Source of the DNA: Phorcus lineatus
Lineage: Eukaryota > Mollusca > Gastropoda > Trochida > Trochidae
Assembly: GCA_921293015.1 (NCBI GenBank)
Contig: OV121092.1
Location: 31,813,764 to 31,877,763 of the forward strand
Direction of reading: 5' to 3'
DNA length: 64,000 nt
Within the stretch, counting starts at the first letter, position 1, and each line of letters starts with the position of its first letter. Position numbers and translations under genes: made by a program. The notes under the pieces were generated by a model. It made no database searches, was not told the DNA's origin, and saw only the letters and a program-made list of their open reading frames with translations. Of this stretch, positions 42,001 to 54,000 are shown piece by piece.

Positions 42001-42512
42001 TGATTAGATATTCGATCATTTTGATGGTGCGTTAAAAGCCGTATGGTTAACACAACCACACCTAATTGCAATCATATTGGTTATTCAAATGTATTGTATT
42101 ACATTACTATATATCACATATCCCAACATCAGTATCGTCGACTCATGAAAAAACAATTCATTATTGTTTGATGTACTGTTGAAAGAAAGATAACCAATCA
42201 CGCGAATCTGTAATGTCTGAAAAGTTCTGTTGATGCAGGTATAGTTGCGGTTCAAATTGGGGGATATGTTTTATATAAAACATCCGTAAAAAAGTAGAAA
42301 CCATTTGTCCTAACTAACCATTTTTTTCAAAAATAAAAAAATTACCCTTCTCTATTGTTCCATTTCTGGATCTGTCACTTAACTCACGTGTTAGATATCA
42401 TTTGTAATTTGATCACATTTTTTAACATTTCATTTTGTTTTCAGGAAACTACATCTACCCTAATAATTTGATATCACTATGGGGATATCGATACCTGATT
42501 GACGAACTCTGA
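27051..42512 (+). CDS. Gene C: large secreted multi-EGF protein (about 22 exons)
   Basis: Accepted exons: 27051-27102, 28704-28952, 29877-30005, 31339-31452, 32084-32200, 32494-32619, 33618-33743, 34335-34460, 34752-34877, 35180-35305, 35608-35733, 36034-36159, 36441-36566, 37279-37404, 37935-38060, 38247-38381, 38800-38928, 39976-40104, 40782-40949, 41739-41861, 42445-42512. They encode about 890 aa. Every internal exon is a multiple of 3 and phase 1-1. Exon 1 is the signal peptide MSKLLILVSIVLVTFLK. Exon 2 has an extra Cys-rich segment (CGC...ECGC...CEGCYGTGC) fused to an EGF domain. Most others are single EGF domains with C-x4-C-x4-C-x8-C-x-C-x12-C, for example DCTVRPCQFGVCENINGINE. The Asn-hydroxylation-type consensus C-x-N-x4-[FY]-x-C fits only the exons at 37279 and 38800 and, with CSN, the one at 39976. 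The last EGF (41739) has C-x-C first spacing. The tail ends ISLWGYRYLIDEL. No membrane anchor. Likely an extracellular structural or matrix protein; function unknown. Exon inclusion in the repeat zone needs transcript support. Confidence 0.85.
30300..31060 (-). pseudogene. Degenerate Tc1-like transposase remnant in gene C intron 3
   Basis: On the reverse strand, at about 30975-30905, lies AFRMVGQGAFDLMIARHFHV, matching the usual Tc1-family helix-turn-helix opening (x-GM-x2-G-x5-VARHF-x-V). Further along, at about 30590-30495, frames give MKDYLNKEHVIMMD and then N-P-L-E-H-L-G, the position of the third catalytic acidic region (D-x-NPIEHLW) in Tc1 transposases. These fall in different frames with stops, so the copy is dead. 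GC content is higher than in the surrounding intron. Terminal repeats were not found. Family assignment rests on motif memory only. Confidence 0.5.
32879..32995 (+). pseudogene. Gene C EGF exon with a mutated splice acceptor
   Basis: A complete, in-phase 117-base EGF exon (DDCTVRQCQFGVCENTSGIN...) with a normal donor (CCAG|gtaac), but the acceptor reads ttcttacaa instead of ...cag. Using either of the two nearest upstream AG dinucleotides brings an in-frame stop before the domain. It is therefore probably skipped, unless the genomic A is a sequencing error. If used, the protein would be 929 aa. Confidence 0.75.
33296..33359 (+). pseudogene. Truncated relic EGF exon of gene C
   Basis: After ttttttacaag the sequence is homologous to the first half of the EGF exons (DCTVRKCQFGFCQNKIGI), then hits an in-frame TAG at 33357-33359 and loses similarity. 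Cys 4-6 are missing and there is no donor at the expected place. Confidence 0.85.
34335..36160 (+). repeat. Recent tandem duplication of EGF exon plus intron (about 427-bp unit)
   Basis: Exon starts at 34335, 34752, 35180, 35608 and 36034 give spacings of 417, 428, 428 and 426. The introns following the exons at 34752 and 35180 are almost identical (only a handful of differences over about 300 bp). The intron after 35608 is more diverged, and the one after 34335 more so again, sharing mainly its two ends. All carry taaccttaaaccccgatcc and gatgatttgaactggtttca before the acceptor. The encoded EGF domains are identical or nearly so. Confidence 0.93.
36773..36880 (+). pseudogene. Frameshifted relic EGF exon of gene C
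   Basis: Good similarity to neighbouring EGF exons through NNINGINE, then an internal deletion of about 20 bases removes the Cys4-x-Cys5 segment. The frame runs into TGA shortly after (reading ...IRAYT-stop). A tag-type acceptor and gtaact donor survive. Confidence 0.85.
37126..37225 (+). pseudogene. Decayed relic EGF exon of gene C
   Basis: Starts like the adjacent exons (EDCKVQQCQFSVCDNINV) after a good aacag acceptor, but loses the Cys4-x-Cys5 core. Its length to the next usable donor (100 bases) is not a multiple of three. The intact sister exon follows immediately at 37279. Confidence 0.82.
38300..40475 (+). repeat. Tandem duplication of a two-exon segment, about 1.18 kb
   Basis: Segment 1 (about 38300-39260) and segment 2 (about 39490-40475) align in order: the exon 38247 type, intron, the exon 38800 type, and intron. 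Landmarks are aatgagggatttca (38319 and 39493), gcattatccttagtaa versus gcattatgcttggtaa, ggaggatgcatgtcccgtcc (38799 and 39975) and cgtagcagtttaatt (about 39240 and 40455). Spacing of the intact sister exons is 1176 bp. Confidence 0.85.
39492..39562 (+). pseudogene. Relic duplicate of the gene C exon at 38247
   Basis: Matches the second half of the 38247 exon (NEGF...SSNDP...) including a tacgtgcatttgaatgtaac equivalent of its end, but lacks the first half and has lost the Cys codons in register. It marks the left part of the duplicated segment. Confidence 0.75.
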
Positions 42513-42657
42513 ACGGGCAATATTTTGAAAGAAGACATCATACATCAAACATGATTTCTAAGTTTACCCAAAACTCACATGACATTCGTATGTTATTCAC
42601 ATGGACACCGAAAAAAAGCAGATCATACGTTGTCTAGATAACTTGTACGTGTGAGGA

Positions 42658-42663
42658 AATAAA
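42658..42663 (+). terminator. Polyadenylation signal of gene C
   Basis: AATAAA 146 bases after the stop codon. Confidence 0.7.
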
Positions 42664-42669
42664 TTTTAT

Positions 42670-44930
42670 GAAATTATCGACTATTTTATTGATTGTGTGG
42701 CCAGTGTGCTTTAATGTTGCAGAACATAATTGGCCAGAATGATAATCAGAGGATGTAGACAATGCCTGTTCACGTAATGATCAAAATCTGATCACATATC
42801 ATTTCAAAACATTATATTCATTAAAAGCCACATACAGATTTGTCCAAAGTTAGTTCTAATAAATATCCATATTGAAGTTTTAAGGCATACATTTGATGGA
42901 CAATTAATAGATGAGTATTATTCAATCTAAGGAGATTCTACATGAAACCTCCTTTTTCTTCTGAATTTTAGAACGAATCTGCAATGGAAACAAACGAATG
43001 CCAAACCTTGTCGACTCAAATCGAAAAAAAAATTCATTTGGACTAAGTGCGTTTAGCATATAAACACATCAATATATGTAAAAGTTATGTTTTCATTAAA
43101 TACCTTCGATTAAGTATTGATAGATTTAAGATTTTCAGAATGTTTATGTTACGATCATTATTCTGCTCGTTTGCTACATTAGGATAGATTCTGCTAAACG
43201 TCGCATTTAGAGAATGATGATATGTTTACGAATATGAATTATCTTATTTATGAAGAGCCATTTCAGTAATGCTACCTCGATCACGAAAATCATAATTCAA
43301 TGTCACTTGTCTCAACTATTATGTATAAATACGAAATTATTATTGTTAACAAAAGCGTTTCCTTACATTTTGCCACAAAATGACGTAAGGACACTAATGT
43401 TGGGTGTGAAAATACGTTTATACATACATGTATACATACGTACGATTTACTTACGATAGTAACAAAAGATTTACAAAAACTGAACACTGCTTCTTTTACA
43501 AATAATAGTTGGGTTTCCGATCAAAATAATATATATATGATTGAACTTTCATCTTAAATATATTTATTGCCTAAGAGGGCAATCATATCAGGGTTCATAT
43601 TTTTCATACGAAGCCCTAGGGCAATATATCACTTTAACATTCTGACATCACGTCAAAAACAATGCTTTGACGTCACAGTTCGCTTATGACGTTTTGTTCC
43701 AAAATCGCCTATGCTTATGCTTATATTTAGATGTTGATTTGGTTAGATTCCTGGTATTCTCGACTTCGGTAATAAACAGAATACCATATTCGTGGCCCTG
43801 ACTTACTATGTTTACGACACTCGTGCCTAAATATCAGTATGTCACTCGCTCTCGCTCGGGAAATAATTAAATTAAGCACTCGTTTCGTAAACATAATATG
43901 TCGCTGCCAAACATATAATATCCTCTACATATATATCATATATACTTATAATAGGTGAGGTTGTCAGCCCGATGGTTTGGCATTTGGATTGACAGATGTA
44001 TCAGTTGTAAAGGAATTTGACTTCACTTAGCGTCATCAACCAACTGATCTAAAAGCATTTGCATTTGCAATATGGAACGTTTGGTTATTAAGTGAAACAG
44101 CAACATTGCATATATACAAACTCAATCAATTGATGGCAACATACAGGTGTGTTTTGGAGTAAATGCACCATATAAATATTTCTTGGATATATTACGTGAA
44201 GTTTGACATTCCCGCGAGTCAGCATATGGAATAGAAACTCGTCATTGGTCACCATAGCAACCATGTCATATCATCCTCTACGAGTGGTACGAGTGGTATC
44301 AAAAGTAGAAAAGCCACTTTAGATTTCAACATTTCTTATTGAAAATGCTTTCTCATCTATACGTTCATAAACATCCATTCTGCAATATAAAACATAATCT
44401 GGTAGCATAACGTTAATGATCCATGATTTAGGACATCTATGTAAGGGGATTTATCAACAAAAGGATAATAATCAAATGTATAACTTTCACAATAAATACC
44501 ATGCATAATTAATCACAATGGACACTGTCACAATAGAAATTTAAAGACAGGTGGCATATTTTACTTAAACTTGGTAAAACTTGGTGGAGGATAAGAATTT
44601 TTTTAATCAAAAAATCCCAACTGCGTCCTTCTATGAAAGAGATGTTTCGACGTGACTTTTTGTGATATATGATATGACAGTACAGCTTTATATAGTGTCT
44701 ATACGTATGGGAATATCATTATACATATTTTAAATATATGTTGTATATTTTCATGGGCACAGCCCACGACATGACGCAGATGCATTATCTGTTTCCTCAC
44801 GTCACACACGCTATATCAACCTTTGAGTGGCAGCTATTACTTTAATTGCAAATAAACATGTTAAGATATACGAAGCGCATAAACGGGTCAGGGTGTATAG
44901 TAATAAGAAAAATATAAACACACATACCCT
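42670..44930. other. Intergenic between genes C and D, repeat fragments only
   Basis: An imperfect hairpin at about 43805-43900 (tatgtttacgacactcg mirrored by cgtttcgtaaacataata) encloses ctcgctctcgctcgg, a word also seen near 21948 and 62506. Near 43650-43690 are dispersed acgtca words. No gene is supported. A TATA-like ttaataaagg lies at about 44937, upstream of gene D. Confidence 0.4.
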
Positions 44931-45017
44931 CTGGCAATTAATAAAGGTATTTAGTCTCCGAAACAAAAAAGATATACTTTACAAAATTAGTTCAGTGTGA
45001 CCATATAACGAAGGAAA

Positions 45018-48000
45018 ATGAAAGTTCTACTTTCTACAGTTTTAGCATTACTATTTCAAGGTAAGTTCATCTATTTAACCTAAACTGCATCATCAACTTA
45101 TTTATTTTAAAGGGAGTTGTGGTAGCAGGTATATGAAAATCCTTTGAAAAGTGAAATGACAGTTATAGCAAAACTCCTTCTCATGTACATGGTTTAATCT
45201 TTTCTAAATCAAACTTTGACAGATTAACATGCATTTTATTTGAATATAAAACTAGAAAGCTATTAGATACGACAATAACTACACTATTAATGTTTCGTAT
45301 CAAAGGGAATTTCACAATTTTTTCTTTAAAAACTTTGGTTTGACATGTATTTTTCAAAAGTTAATGGAGATTTATTCATGGTTTATACTTTATGACGAAC
45401 AGGATAATTTATTACAAACTCAGATGTATCCTTCGAGTTTTAGGAAACGAATACGTATGAATGAATTACATAAATAAAAAAAACATGCGCAAATAAAACT
45501 TTCAACTTTCAACACTTAACTATTTTAGTAAGTACCAATTCGTTAAACTTTCGGTACAACTGATCACTAAAAAGTGCAATAGCGTAGATATAATGGTTTC
45601 ACAACAGACAAATTTAAAAAAACTGAAGCAATTTAGAATTGTTGCCAAGCAAATGGTTTTTGTGCACAAAGGATTAATATGTCACTGCCTATGTCGGCTT
45701 GCATATTATATCCTTTATATCTTCAAATATATCAAGATCTAAGAGTCATTCATCCGATGACTAACAGAAGATAGATCTGATGAGACCAATGAGTTTTATA
45801 AATATAGGGTGTGACATACACGATCTGAAGACCACACGCAAAACGAGACATCTGGTATCATAACCAAGCTAAAACGGATCCCTATTAAAATGTTCATAAG
45901 ATATCGCCTCCTATTGTCATATTCAGTAAATAGATTTTCCTTTGGTTTGTTAAGTTTTTATTGTTTTAAGCAATTCATGTTATGCTCATAAAACTGGCAT
46001 CCCTTATACATAAGGCTTAGTGGCTGTACATAAGTCCTGTGCAAGAATCTGGATAAGGTTTCTGCATTATTATAGTTCATTGGATACTTCACAATGGGAA
46101 AGTTTAACCGTTTTCACAAATTACGTTTTATAGTTGTTCCAATGAAATGGTGCTTTTAATTCTTATATCAATACGGTCGTGTAGATACAAAATCATTACA
46201 CAAAATTGAGCTTCCTCAAAACATGGATTACCATAAAGTAGTAAGTCTGTTACTACATTTGATTTGTTGCAGACATGCTACAAATAAGGACGACAATGAT
46301 ATATGGATATACAACTTCTTTATTACACAGTGGCGACGTTTCGGTATAGATCCTTATACCGTTATCAAGCAAATACTTGTATATGCGTGTGTCATACAAG
46401 ACGAATGTGCTAAAATGAAATTGAAGAAACATGATTAGATGAACATCCAAAATTAACAGTTATAATACGTCGAACGTCGTCCTTTCTTGATGTCGAAGCT
46501 AAAGCAGCGTTTTTCATATAAAATTGTTTTCAGATGATGGGACGTGTGTTGTGATTACGATATAACAATTATAATACCCTCCAAAGGAAGTTTTAATCCG
46601 TGTTTGGATTTTCGTACTTTTCAGTTTATATCAGCTTTGAAAAGGACTCAAACACTCAATCAATTTCGTTACAATGAATCAACGTTTTGCCTCAACCGTT
46701 GCCGAGATATCTGGATACGAATCGGAAAGTAATTTACTCTGCAATTGCGGTCTGACGACAGCCCTTTTACGCGCATGTTCCGTTGCCAGTTTAGTGCAGA
46801 CAAGGTCTACATATTAGCAGATTTCATAGAATGATAGGGTGTGCAAAGCAGGATGGTGATGACCATGTAGTATTAGGTAGGTAGGTAGGTGGGTTTAAGG
46901 GCGACGTTGGACCATGTAGTATTAATAATTAACAGGAGTTACTTGCCCCTTGATTATGATAAAGAAAGCCTGTGCCGGAGGCTTAGTGACTGGCACACCA
47001 GACTTGCTTACGAACATACGTCTAAATGCACGGATTTAAGAATGTTTCGCATAGGTTTAGGCTTGATGAATCACGTTCGTATCCCGGTAGATCTAATATT
47101 TTGAAATTATTGTTTTCCGCTGAAAGCGGTTGGTACTAGTGGGACCGCCGAAAATATAGTTTTTTTAAAAGAAAGTTTTCGAAGTGCAGTACAAGAAAGT
47201 TCGATAAAGATTGAGAAACGCTCCATGACAGAATAATTTTGAACCACCTGACGTAATGATTAATTTAGAAAGCAAAACATACTTCATACTTAAAGATTGT
47301 GACGTCATGTGACGTCATGAAGCGCACGGTTTTATGTCACAATGTGTAATTACAATGTATATTCATTAAACGGCGGTACCTCCAACGGGAGAGGCCACAT
47401 TGTCAGCAAAGACAGAAAGTTAGCCGAATTCAAACGGATATTTTACAGGAAAGTATGTCAGTAAAACTTTTTTTCAACGGCGGTTTTTTAGAGCATAGAT
47501 TATCAGGAGGACCGTACCCCCGAATGCTAGTATTTGATATGTTATTATGCACAATACTGTAGTATAATTGCATCTAAAACATGGATGACACTTTCACATC
47601 AGTTCATATAGTTAAACTTTTTTAAAAAATCAAATGCCCATGAATAAACTTAATTCAGAGTCATCATATCTCCATCAAATGTAAAGGGAGTAATATAAAT
47701 TAATATGTAAAATAACTAATGTTATAAACACCTAACATCAACGTATTCAAAAGAAAAGCAAACTTGCAAATGTTGCTTTATATAACAAGTTATGCTGCTG
47801 CTAGGTTAAAAAAGAGATCGCGCTAGTAGGTTACAGGGACAAAGGCAATAAATGTCTTTACACATTCCTTCAGCAAGGCGTATCCTTGTCAGATGTCCAG
47901 CACGTCAAGCTTAGACCATGACAACGCCACAACCTCGTCGCTTGACCGGTTTTACATGAGACAGGGGTGATTTATGAAATACCTCTGTAACATTACATAT

Positions 48001-51000
48001 AAGACAGAAGAGGATTCATATTTGTTTTAACAACTTATATTTGAAACATTGTATAAGAGTAAGAAAAGATATATTTTCATGTGTAGACATATACACAAAA
48101 ACAAGTTAACAAATTCAGTAAATAACAAACCCCACACTAGCTATCAGTCTAATTTTTTTTGTCTTTGACGACTTCCCAGAGAGTGGCCCCTCTTGAACAA
48201 AGTATGCTTCTGTGTGGCATTTATTTGTACTGAAATTCAAAAGGTTAGCTTAAAGGAAATTTGTCACATGTGACGATTGTGATATTTCCCACCAAATGAT
48301 GCATGTTGGGAAAACGGTAGAATACATATACTAATTTGTATTACATTTTATTTCATCTAGATATTACATTTGATTTGTTACTTGCTTAAACATTTATATG
48401 CCTTACAAACGAAAACGAAACAAAACAGCCTTTTCTTTTAGGTTATCTGCGCAAGCATTCTACAATCATCATATTATCTTGTTAAAGTTTGCCTCATATC
48501 GACTATAAGCTAGTTAATCATAATTATACACAGTATGCAGACGCCCATCTTTCAATATCCTTTGTATATTGCCAATATTATTAAAGCTTATAAGAGGCAA
48601 ACGGTAAGAAGACAATCTGGGTTTTTTTGAAGCCTCTCGCTAATATGAATACCCTGATGTAGTAGAATGGTAAAAAAGTAATAAATGGTAATTTTATTCA
48701 AAGAGGTCGTTATAGAATACAATATTGTACTGATAAAGTAATAAATGATAATTTTATACAAAGAGGTCGTTATATAATACAATATTGTACTGATAAAGTA
48801 ATAAATGATAATTTTATACAAAGAGATCGTTATAGAATACAACATTGTACTGATAAAGTAATAAATGATAATTTTATACAAAGAGGTCGTTACATAATAC
48901 AAGATTGTACTGATAAAGTAATAAATGATAATTTTATACAAAGAGATCGTTATAGAATACAACATTGTACTGATAAAGTAATAAAGGATAATTCTATACA
49001 AAGAGGTCGTTATGGAATACAATATTGTACTGATAAAGTAATAAAGGATAATTCTATACAAAGAGGTCGTTATAGAATACAATATTGTACTGATAAAGTA
49101 ATAAATGATAATTTTATACAAAGAGGTCGTTATATAATACAATATTGTACTGATAAAGTAATAAATGATAATTTTATACAAAGAGATCGTTATAGAATAC
49201 AACATTGTACTGATAAAGTAATAAATGATAATTTTATACAAAGAGGTCGTTACATAATACAAGATTGTACTGATAAAGTAATAAATTATAATTTTATACA
49301 AAGAGATCGTTATAGAATACAACATTGTACTGATAAAGAAATAAATGATAATTTTATACAAAGAGGTCGTTATGGAATACAATATTGTACTGATAAAGTA
49401 ATAAAGGATAATTCTATACAAAGAGGTCGTTATAGAATACAATATTGTACTGATGTATTAAAATGTGTCGGATGACAACTTCCTTTTCATTGCAAAAAAT
49501 GTTTCTGGGCTAATTCTTGCCAATTCATCTTGTCTTCATTTTGTCTTCATCTTGTCTTGTATCGTTTCACAAATTTCTAAATGCCTTTGAGGCATTTCAA
49601 TGAAATGTACTAGTAACAAACCATTACATCTTTCTGTGAGGAACAGGACAAGCATTTACTGTTTATACCTATGATTCAAATACGCTATATGTTTTTTAAC
49701 AGGATATGTTATCGGGCTAGCTAAAAACTGTTTAAAAAGTGGTTGCGAGGGAGGGGGCATATGTGTCGACCATGGAAACGATAACTACAGGTGCTCGTGT
49801 GAAGTTGGCATGATTGGCAATGAAACCCACTGCGTAGCTGAACCAGGTACGTGGACAGTTTACTATGACAGTATGTCATACCTTGATATTGAGAATTACA
49901 GGTATTACGTTTGGTAAAAACTCTGAAACTTAATGATGAAGAATCAAGAGACAATAGCCTTTAAAATTTGTTTCTGTCATTACATAACATATTGGAACAC
50001 TTTGAATTTACTAAAACAGAAAGGGTGAAAGTTAAATATAAAAATTCATTTGTCAAATCTTGCTTTTGAATAGGAATATTTTAAAGACAACCAAATTCTT
50101 AATATCTGGTAATTATTTACAAGGATTTTATAACGTTAATTTTTCAATGTTCTAATATCTTTTACAATCAGGCTGTGAATAGACTGAAGTTAACAAAGGT
50201 AATTCAAAGCTTCTTCGGTGGCTGATCATGAAAATATTAAACTGATTATAAACAAATATGGATATTGAACATTTTGACCAAACTAACATTAATGCCAATG
50301 GTGCATTAAGGCGAACATAACTTTTTAACTCATTCATTTAATGTTAAAAAACTAAAATTCCTATATGAATTGTTAATTATCTAAAATAGTTCCATAAATT
50401 TATAAGAATGTATATGTTTCATGTCAACTAACATACAAACTTATGATAATATATAGGTGGATTTGTGGGTGGATGTCACACAACTGGCTGTGTAGATGGT
50501 GTCTGTACAAACCAGCCGGACGGTTCAGCGATCTGTGTGTGTCCCGCGGGCATGGTGCTCGACCCTAAGGACAGAAAAGTGTGCATAAAGGGTAAATATG
50601 GAGAACATGACATCTTTATATGGCAATATGAACATATGTATAAAAGCACATCCCTATGTCACTTCTTAGTCATGGTGTATTACCTGAAGAATACCTTAGA
50701 AAATTCATCTTGTTGAAATTCATAGGTTTTGGTAATGAAATATTAAAGGATGTACGTTTTTTTTTTTTGTCAAATGTATTTCTTTTCTGACCTTTTTCTT
50801 TCTGACCCCATCTGTAGCGTTAGGAAACAACTGAATTACGTCCTGAGTTCGCCATGATAGCGAAGCGATATTGCTATCCTATTCAAAACGTTATGGTCTT
50901 AATCGACGTTTTTGGAAATAAAATTAAGAAAACCATTGCCATTTCTCGTCGAATACATTGTATACCTCATCTCGTGAAGTAGAAATTTATATATGCACTC

Positions 51001-54000
51001 GTGGCTGCGAAACCCGTGAAAATATAAATGTCTACATCACTCTATGAGTTACACAAGGTATACGATTAATAATGCCATCCTCCACTTCTCCGGGTCTTTT
51101 CTGTGTCAAATTACTCGTAACCCAGCCAAATTTCTATTGACAATCTATTTTCCGTTCGAATTCTGTAGAAAACATGTTTATTGTGTGTTCTTCAAATTAA
51201 TGCATGTTTGTCTACAATGTTATATTACTAATAAAGACCTTTACAAACCGACTTTTAATGTTATTGTAAAGGAGACCTTTATAAACCGACTATTCAATAC
51301 ACCACACTGTACGACATAACGTAATATCACTGGGTATTTTTCATTTTTAGATGTAGTGATTTGTTCCACGCCATGTAAAAACGGAAAGTGTCAGCGCCAG
51401 TCGGACGGGTCCGATGTCTGTGTCTGTGATGAAGGATATGTTCTGTCCGACACCGATCCCAAACTCTGCAACCCAATTACATCTGGTAGGTATTTCATTC
51501 TTACTCATGCACCCTATTTTCTCTAGTATCCTCTGTTACAGGTGGAACACGTTCTTGGCCATCCTCGGTCAACAAGCGCTTTGTGTTCAAATACACTTCC
51601 AAAGTCAATTGTAACCATCATCTGGAAAAATCTGTTCTTAAACTTGACTTGAAAAAAACTTTGAAATTGCTATGCCTAATGGAAAATGCGAGCCTCTCAA
51701 AAGTTCTTTTTCCATAAGATGCTTTAGTCTTGTTGTAAGGAAAGGGTTTTTTAATTCCAACTCAGCTCATACTGTAATGTATTCAGCCAATCAGAAAGGA
51801 AGGTTTATTCTAAGAATTCAAATTAGAATATCTGAGCCAGACTATCTAAAATTCATTTAAAAACAAATTTCCACTATTCGCTTCAAGTCGTCTTATTAGG
51901 TTATGGTTTCATAACGAGACTCAAGTGCAGATAATTTCAGAACAAATTTTCCTGACAAAAGCCAAGGGGTGATTTTAAGATTATTGGAAGGTTACGCCAT
52001 GTTATGGAATCGTATATGATAATGTTAGTAATAAAGTTATTTGTGCAGCAGTTTGAGCTATCTAAGCATTCGGTCGGTCAAATAATTACTGATTTGACTG
52101 AAGTTTCTTCACTTGGGCAATACGACCATATGTCATACATCAAAGAAGTAAGAGAAACGGGGCTAAGAAATATGACATCCTAATAACAAACACTGTTTGG
52201 AGAGAATGATATAGTTTATTAGGAAACACATAACATATCTGGTACCCATTACAGCTATAAATGCCCGTCTGTTAAGAACAATTTTTGATTGTTATTTTTT
52301 TTTTATAAATGAACGTAGTGCGTTGTTATCATGCTTAAAATAAGAAGTGTCCACTTTTACGTTTTAGCACATTCAGTGCATTCGAGGCACGTCACTCGTC
52401 CACTTGATATGTGCAGATTTGAGAGAGATTTTCCGGACGCTTCACTCACACGTACAGGATCTCGCTTTGTAGAATCCTTATTGTCCAATGGTTACATTAA
52501 TAAAGCCATTCATTTACAAATGATATTCTATATAATAAGAAAGTATTGCTTGGAAAACGAATTTAGTTTCATTCACTTTTAAAATATATAATTTAATTTA
52601 ATCATCCTGTTCAATCAGATTTAGGTTAAAACTATGAAGTTTTAAAATCATTTAGAGGTAAACTGTAGCGAAAAGGGCGTTAATTTCCTAATTTGTATTA
52701 GGTTAACATTGATGATTCTTTATAAGATGTGTTGTCAGATATAAACTTTATTTGCATATTATTTTATCATCTCATTTCATATCAAACATTTCTGACTACC
52801 TGAATAGCCTATATAAACGTAAAATGATTTAATTTTGTCTGACCTCAGATTGCAATTCTCTGTTGATTTGAGATCTGCATATACATATACATCGTTTTAT
52901 TTGCAACTTCAGGAAATAAATACATGAAATTTTTAAATTCAATTTCAGCTTCTCAAACAGACAACTGTAATGTCCGCCCATGTCAGTACGGTATATGTGT
53001 GAACACAATGGGAGTAAACCAATGCCAATGTATCCAGGGTTACACACTTTCGCAAACTGACAAAAGCGTCTGTGAGCCAATAACGACAGGTACAGTGCTT
53101 ATCTTACGTCATTTATGTAATATTTTACCTGTAAAGAGTTCGCAGTGTAATGTAGGTATTGTCACAGTAATAGCAGTATGATTGATGTTTATGATATAAT
53201 ATACACCTTTTTTTTAATTATTATTTTCCTTATTTTGTGGTACAGGCAAAGACACATTTGACAAAAACAAAGACATTCAGCATATAAATACAGTTACATA
53301 CATCCAAATATATAAGCACAATTCAATTTAGTTAATGAGTGGATTATTTTCCAAGTAGTAAATGTAAAGTTGACCAGTACTTAAAAAACATTTCTTCAGT
53401 TTCTGTTGATAAAAAAACATATCTTGACAAATCGTAATATTGTATAATATCACTTTTAAAATACTCTAACTTCGGTCTAAAACCATTTATGCTACATTTG
53501 TAAATATGTTGTTTGACTAATAAAATGATTGCATTTACAGGATTATTGTTCTTTCCTTTCATTCCCAAAATGATTATTTTATTTGTAAATTTTAGTTTTA
53601 ACTGTACAGAGTTTAACCATGATTCGATTTCTTTCCATAGTCTAAAGATAGGTTCACATTCCCAAAAAATATGATTAATTGTTTCTACTTCTTTTTCACA
53701 AAATGAACATAATGGTGATGATATATATCAAATTTTATAGAGAAATTGTTTTGTTGGGAGAATATTGTGAATAATTCTATATTGCAACCATTTCAAGTCT
53801 GTGCTTCTCGTACATTTATTGGCAATAATATTAAAAATTTTCCAATCATTTTCTTCAAGGTCACTTTTTAGGATTTTTCCCCATCTTGAATAGCATGGCA
53901 GGCGAACAAATTTTGAGTTTATAAGAGAGGCGTACAGTTTTTTATTCCCAATTATGAGGTTAATCTTTGATACATTGAATGGGTAAATAGGATTCGACAA

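Noticed and set aside
46223-46438. 71-codon forward frame as a possible extra exon in gene D intron 1
   Set aside because: It lacks phase-1 splice boundaries, has no EGF pattern, and is not similar to any other exon in the locus.
48588-49442. 284-codon reverse-strand open frame rich in Tyr, Ile and Ser
   Set aside because: It is produced by the 60-bp minisatellite, whose unit is divisible by three and lacks a stop in that frame. There is no splice context, and the composition only mirrors the repeat.
48666-49455. CRISPR-like array
   Set aside because: Units are directly adjacent with no unique spacers, and the context is an animal intron.
52331-52582. 83-codon forward frame in gene D intron 4
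   Set aside because: No recognised motif, no splice signals in the phase required by neighbours. Probably a chance frame.
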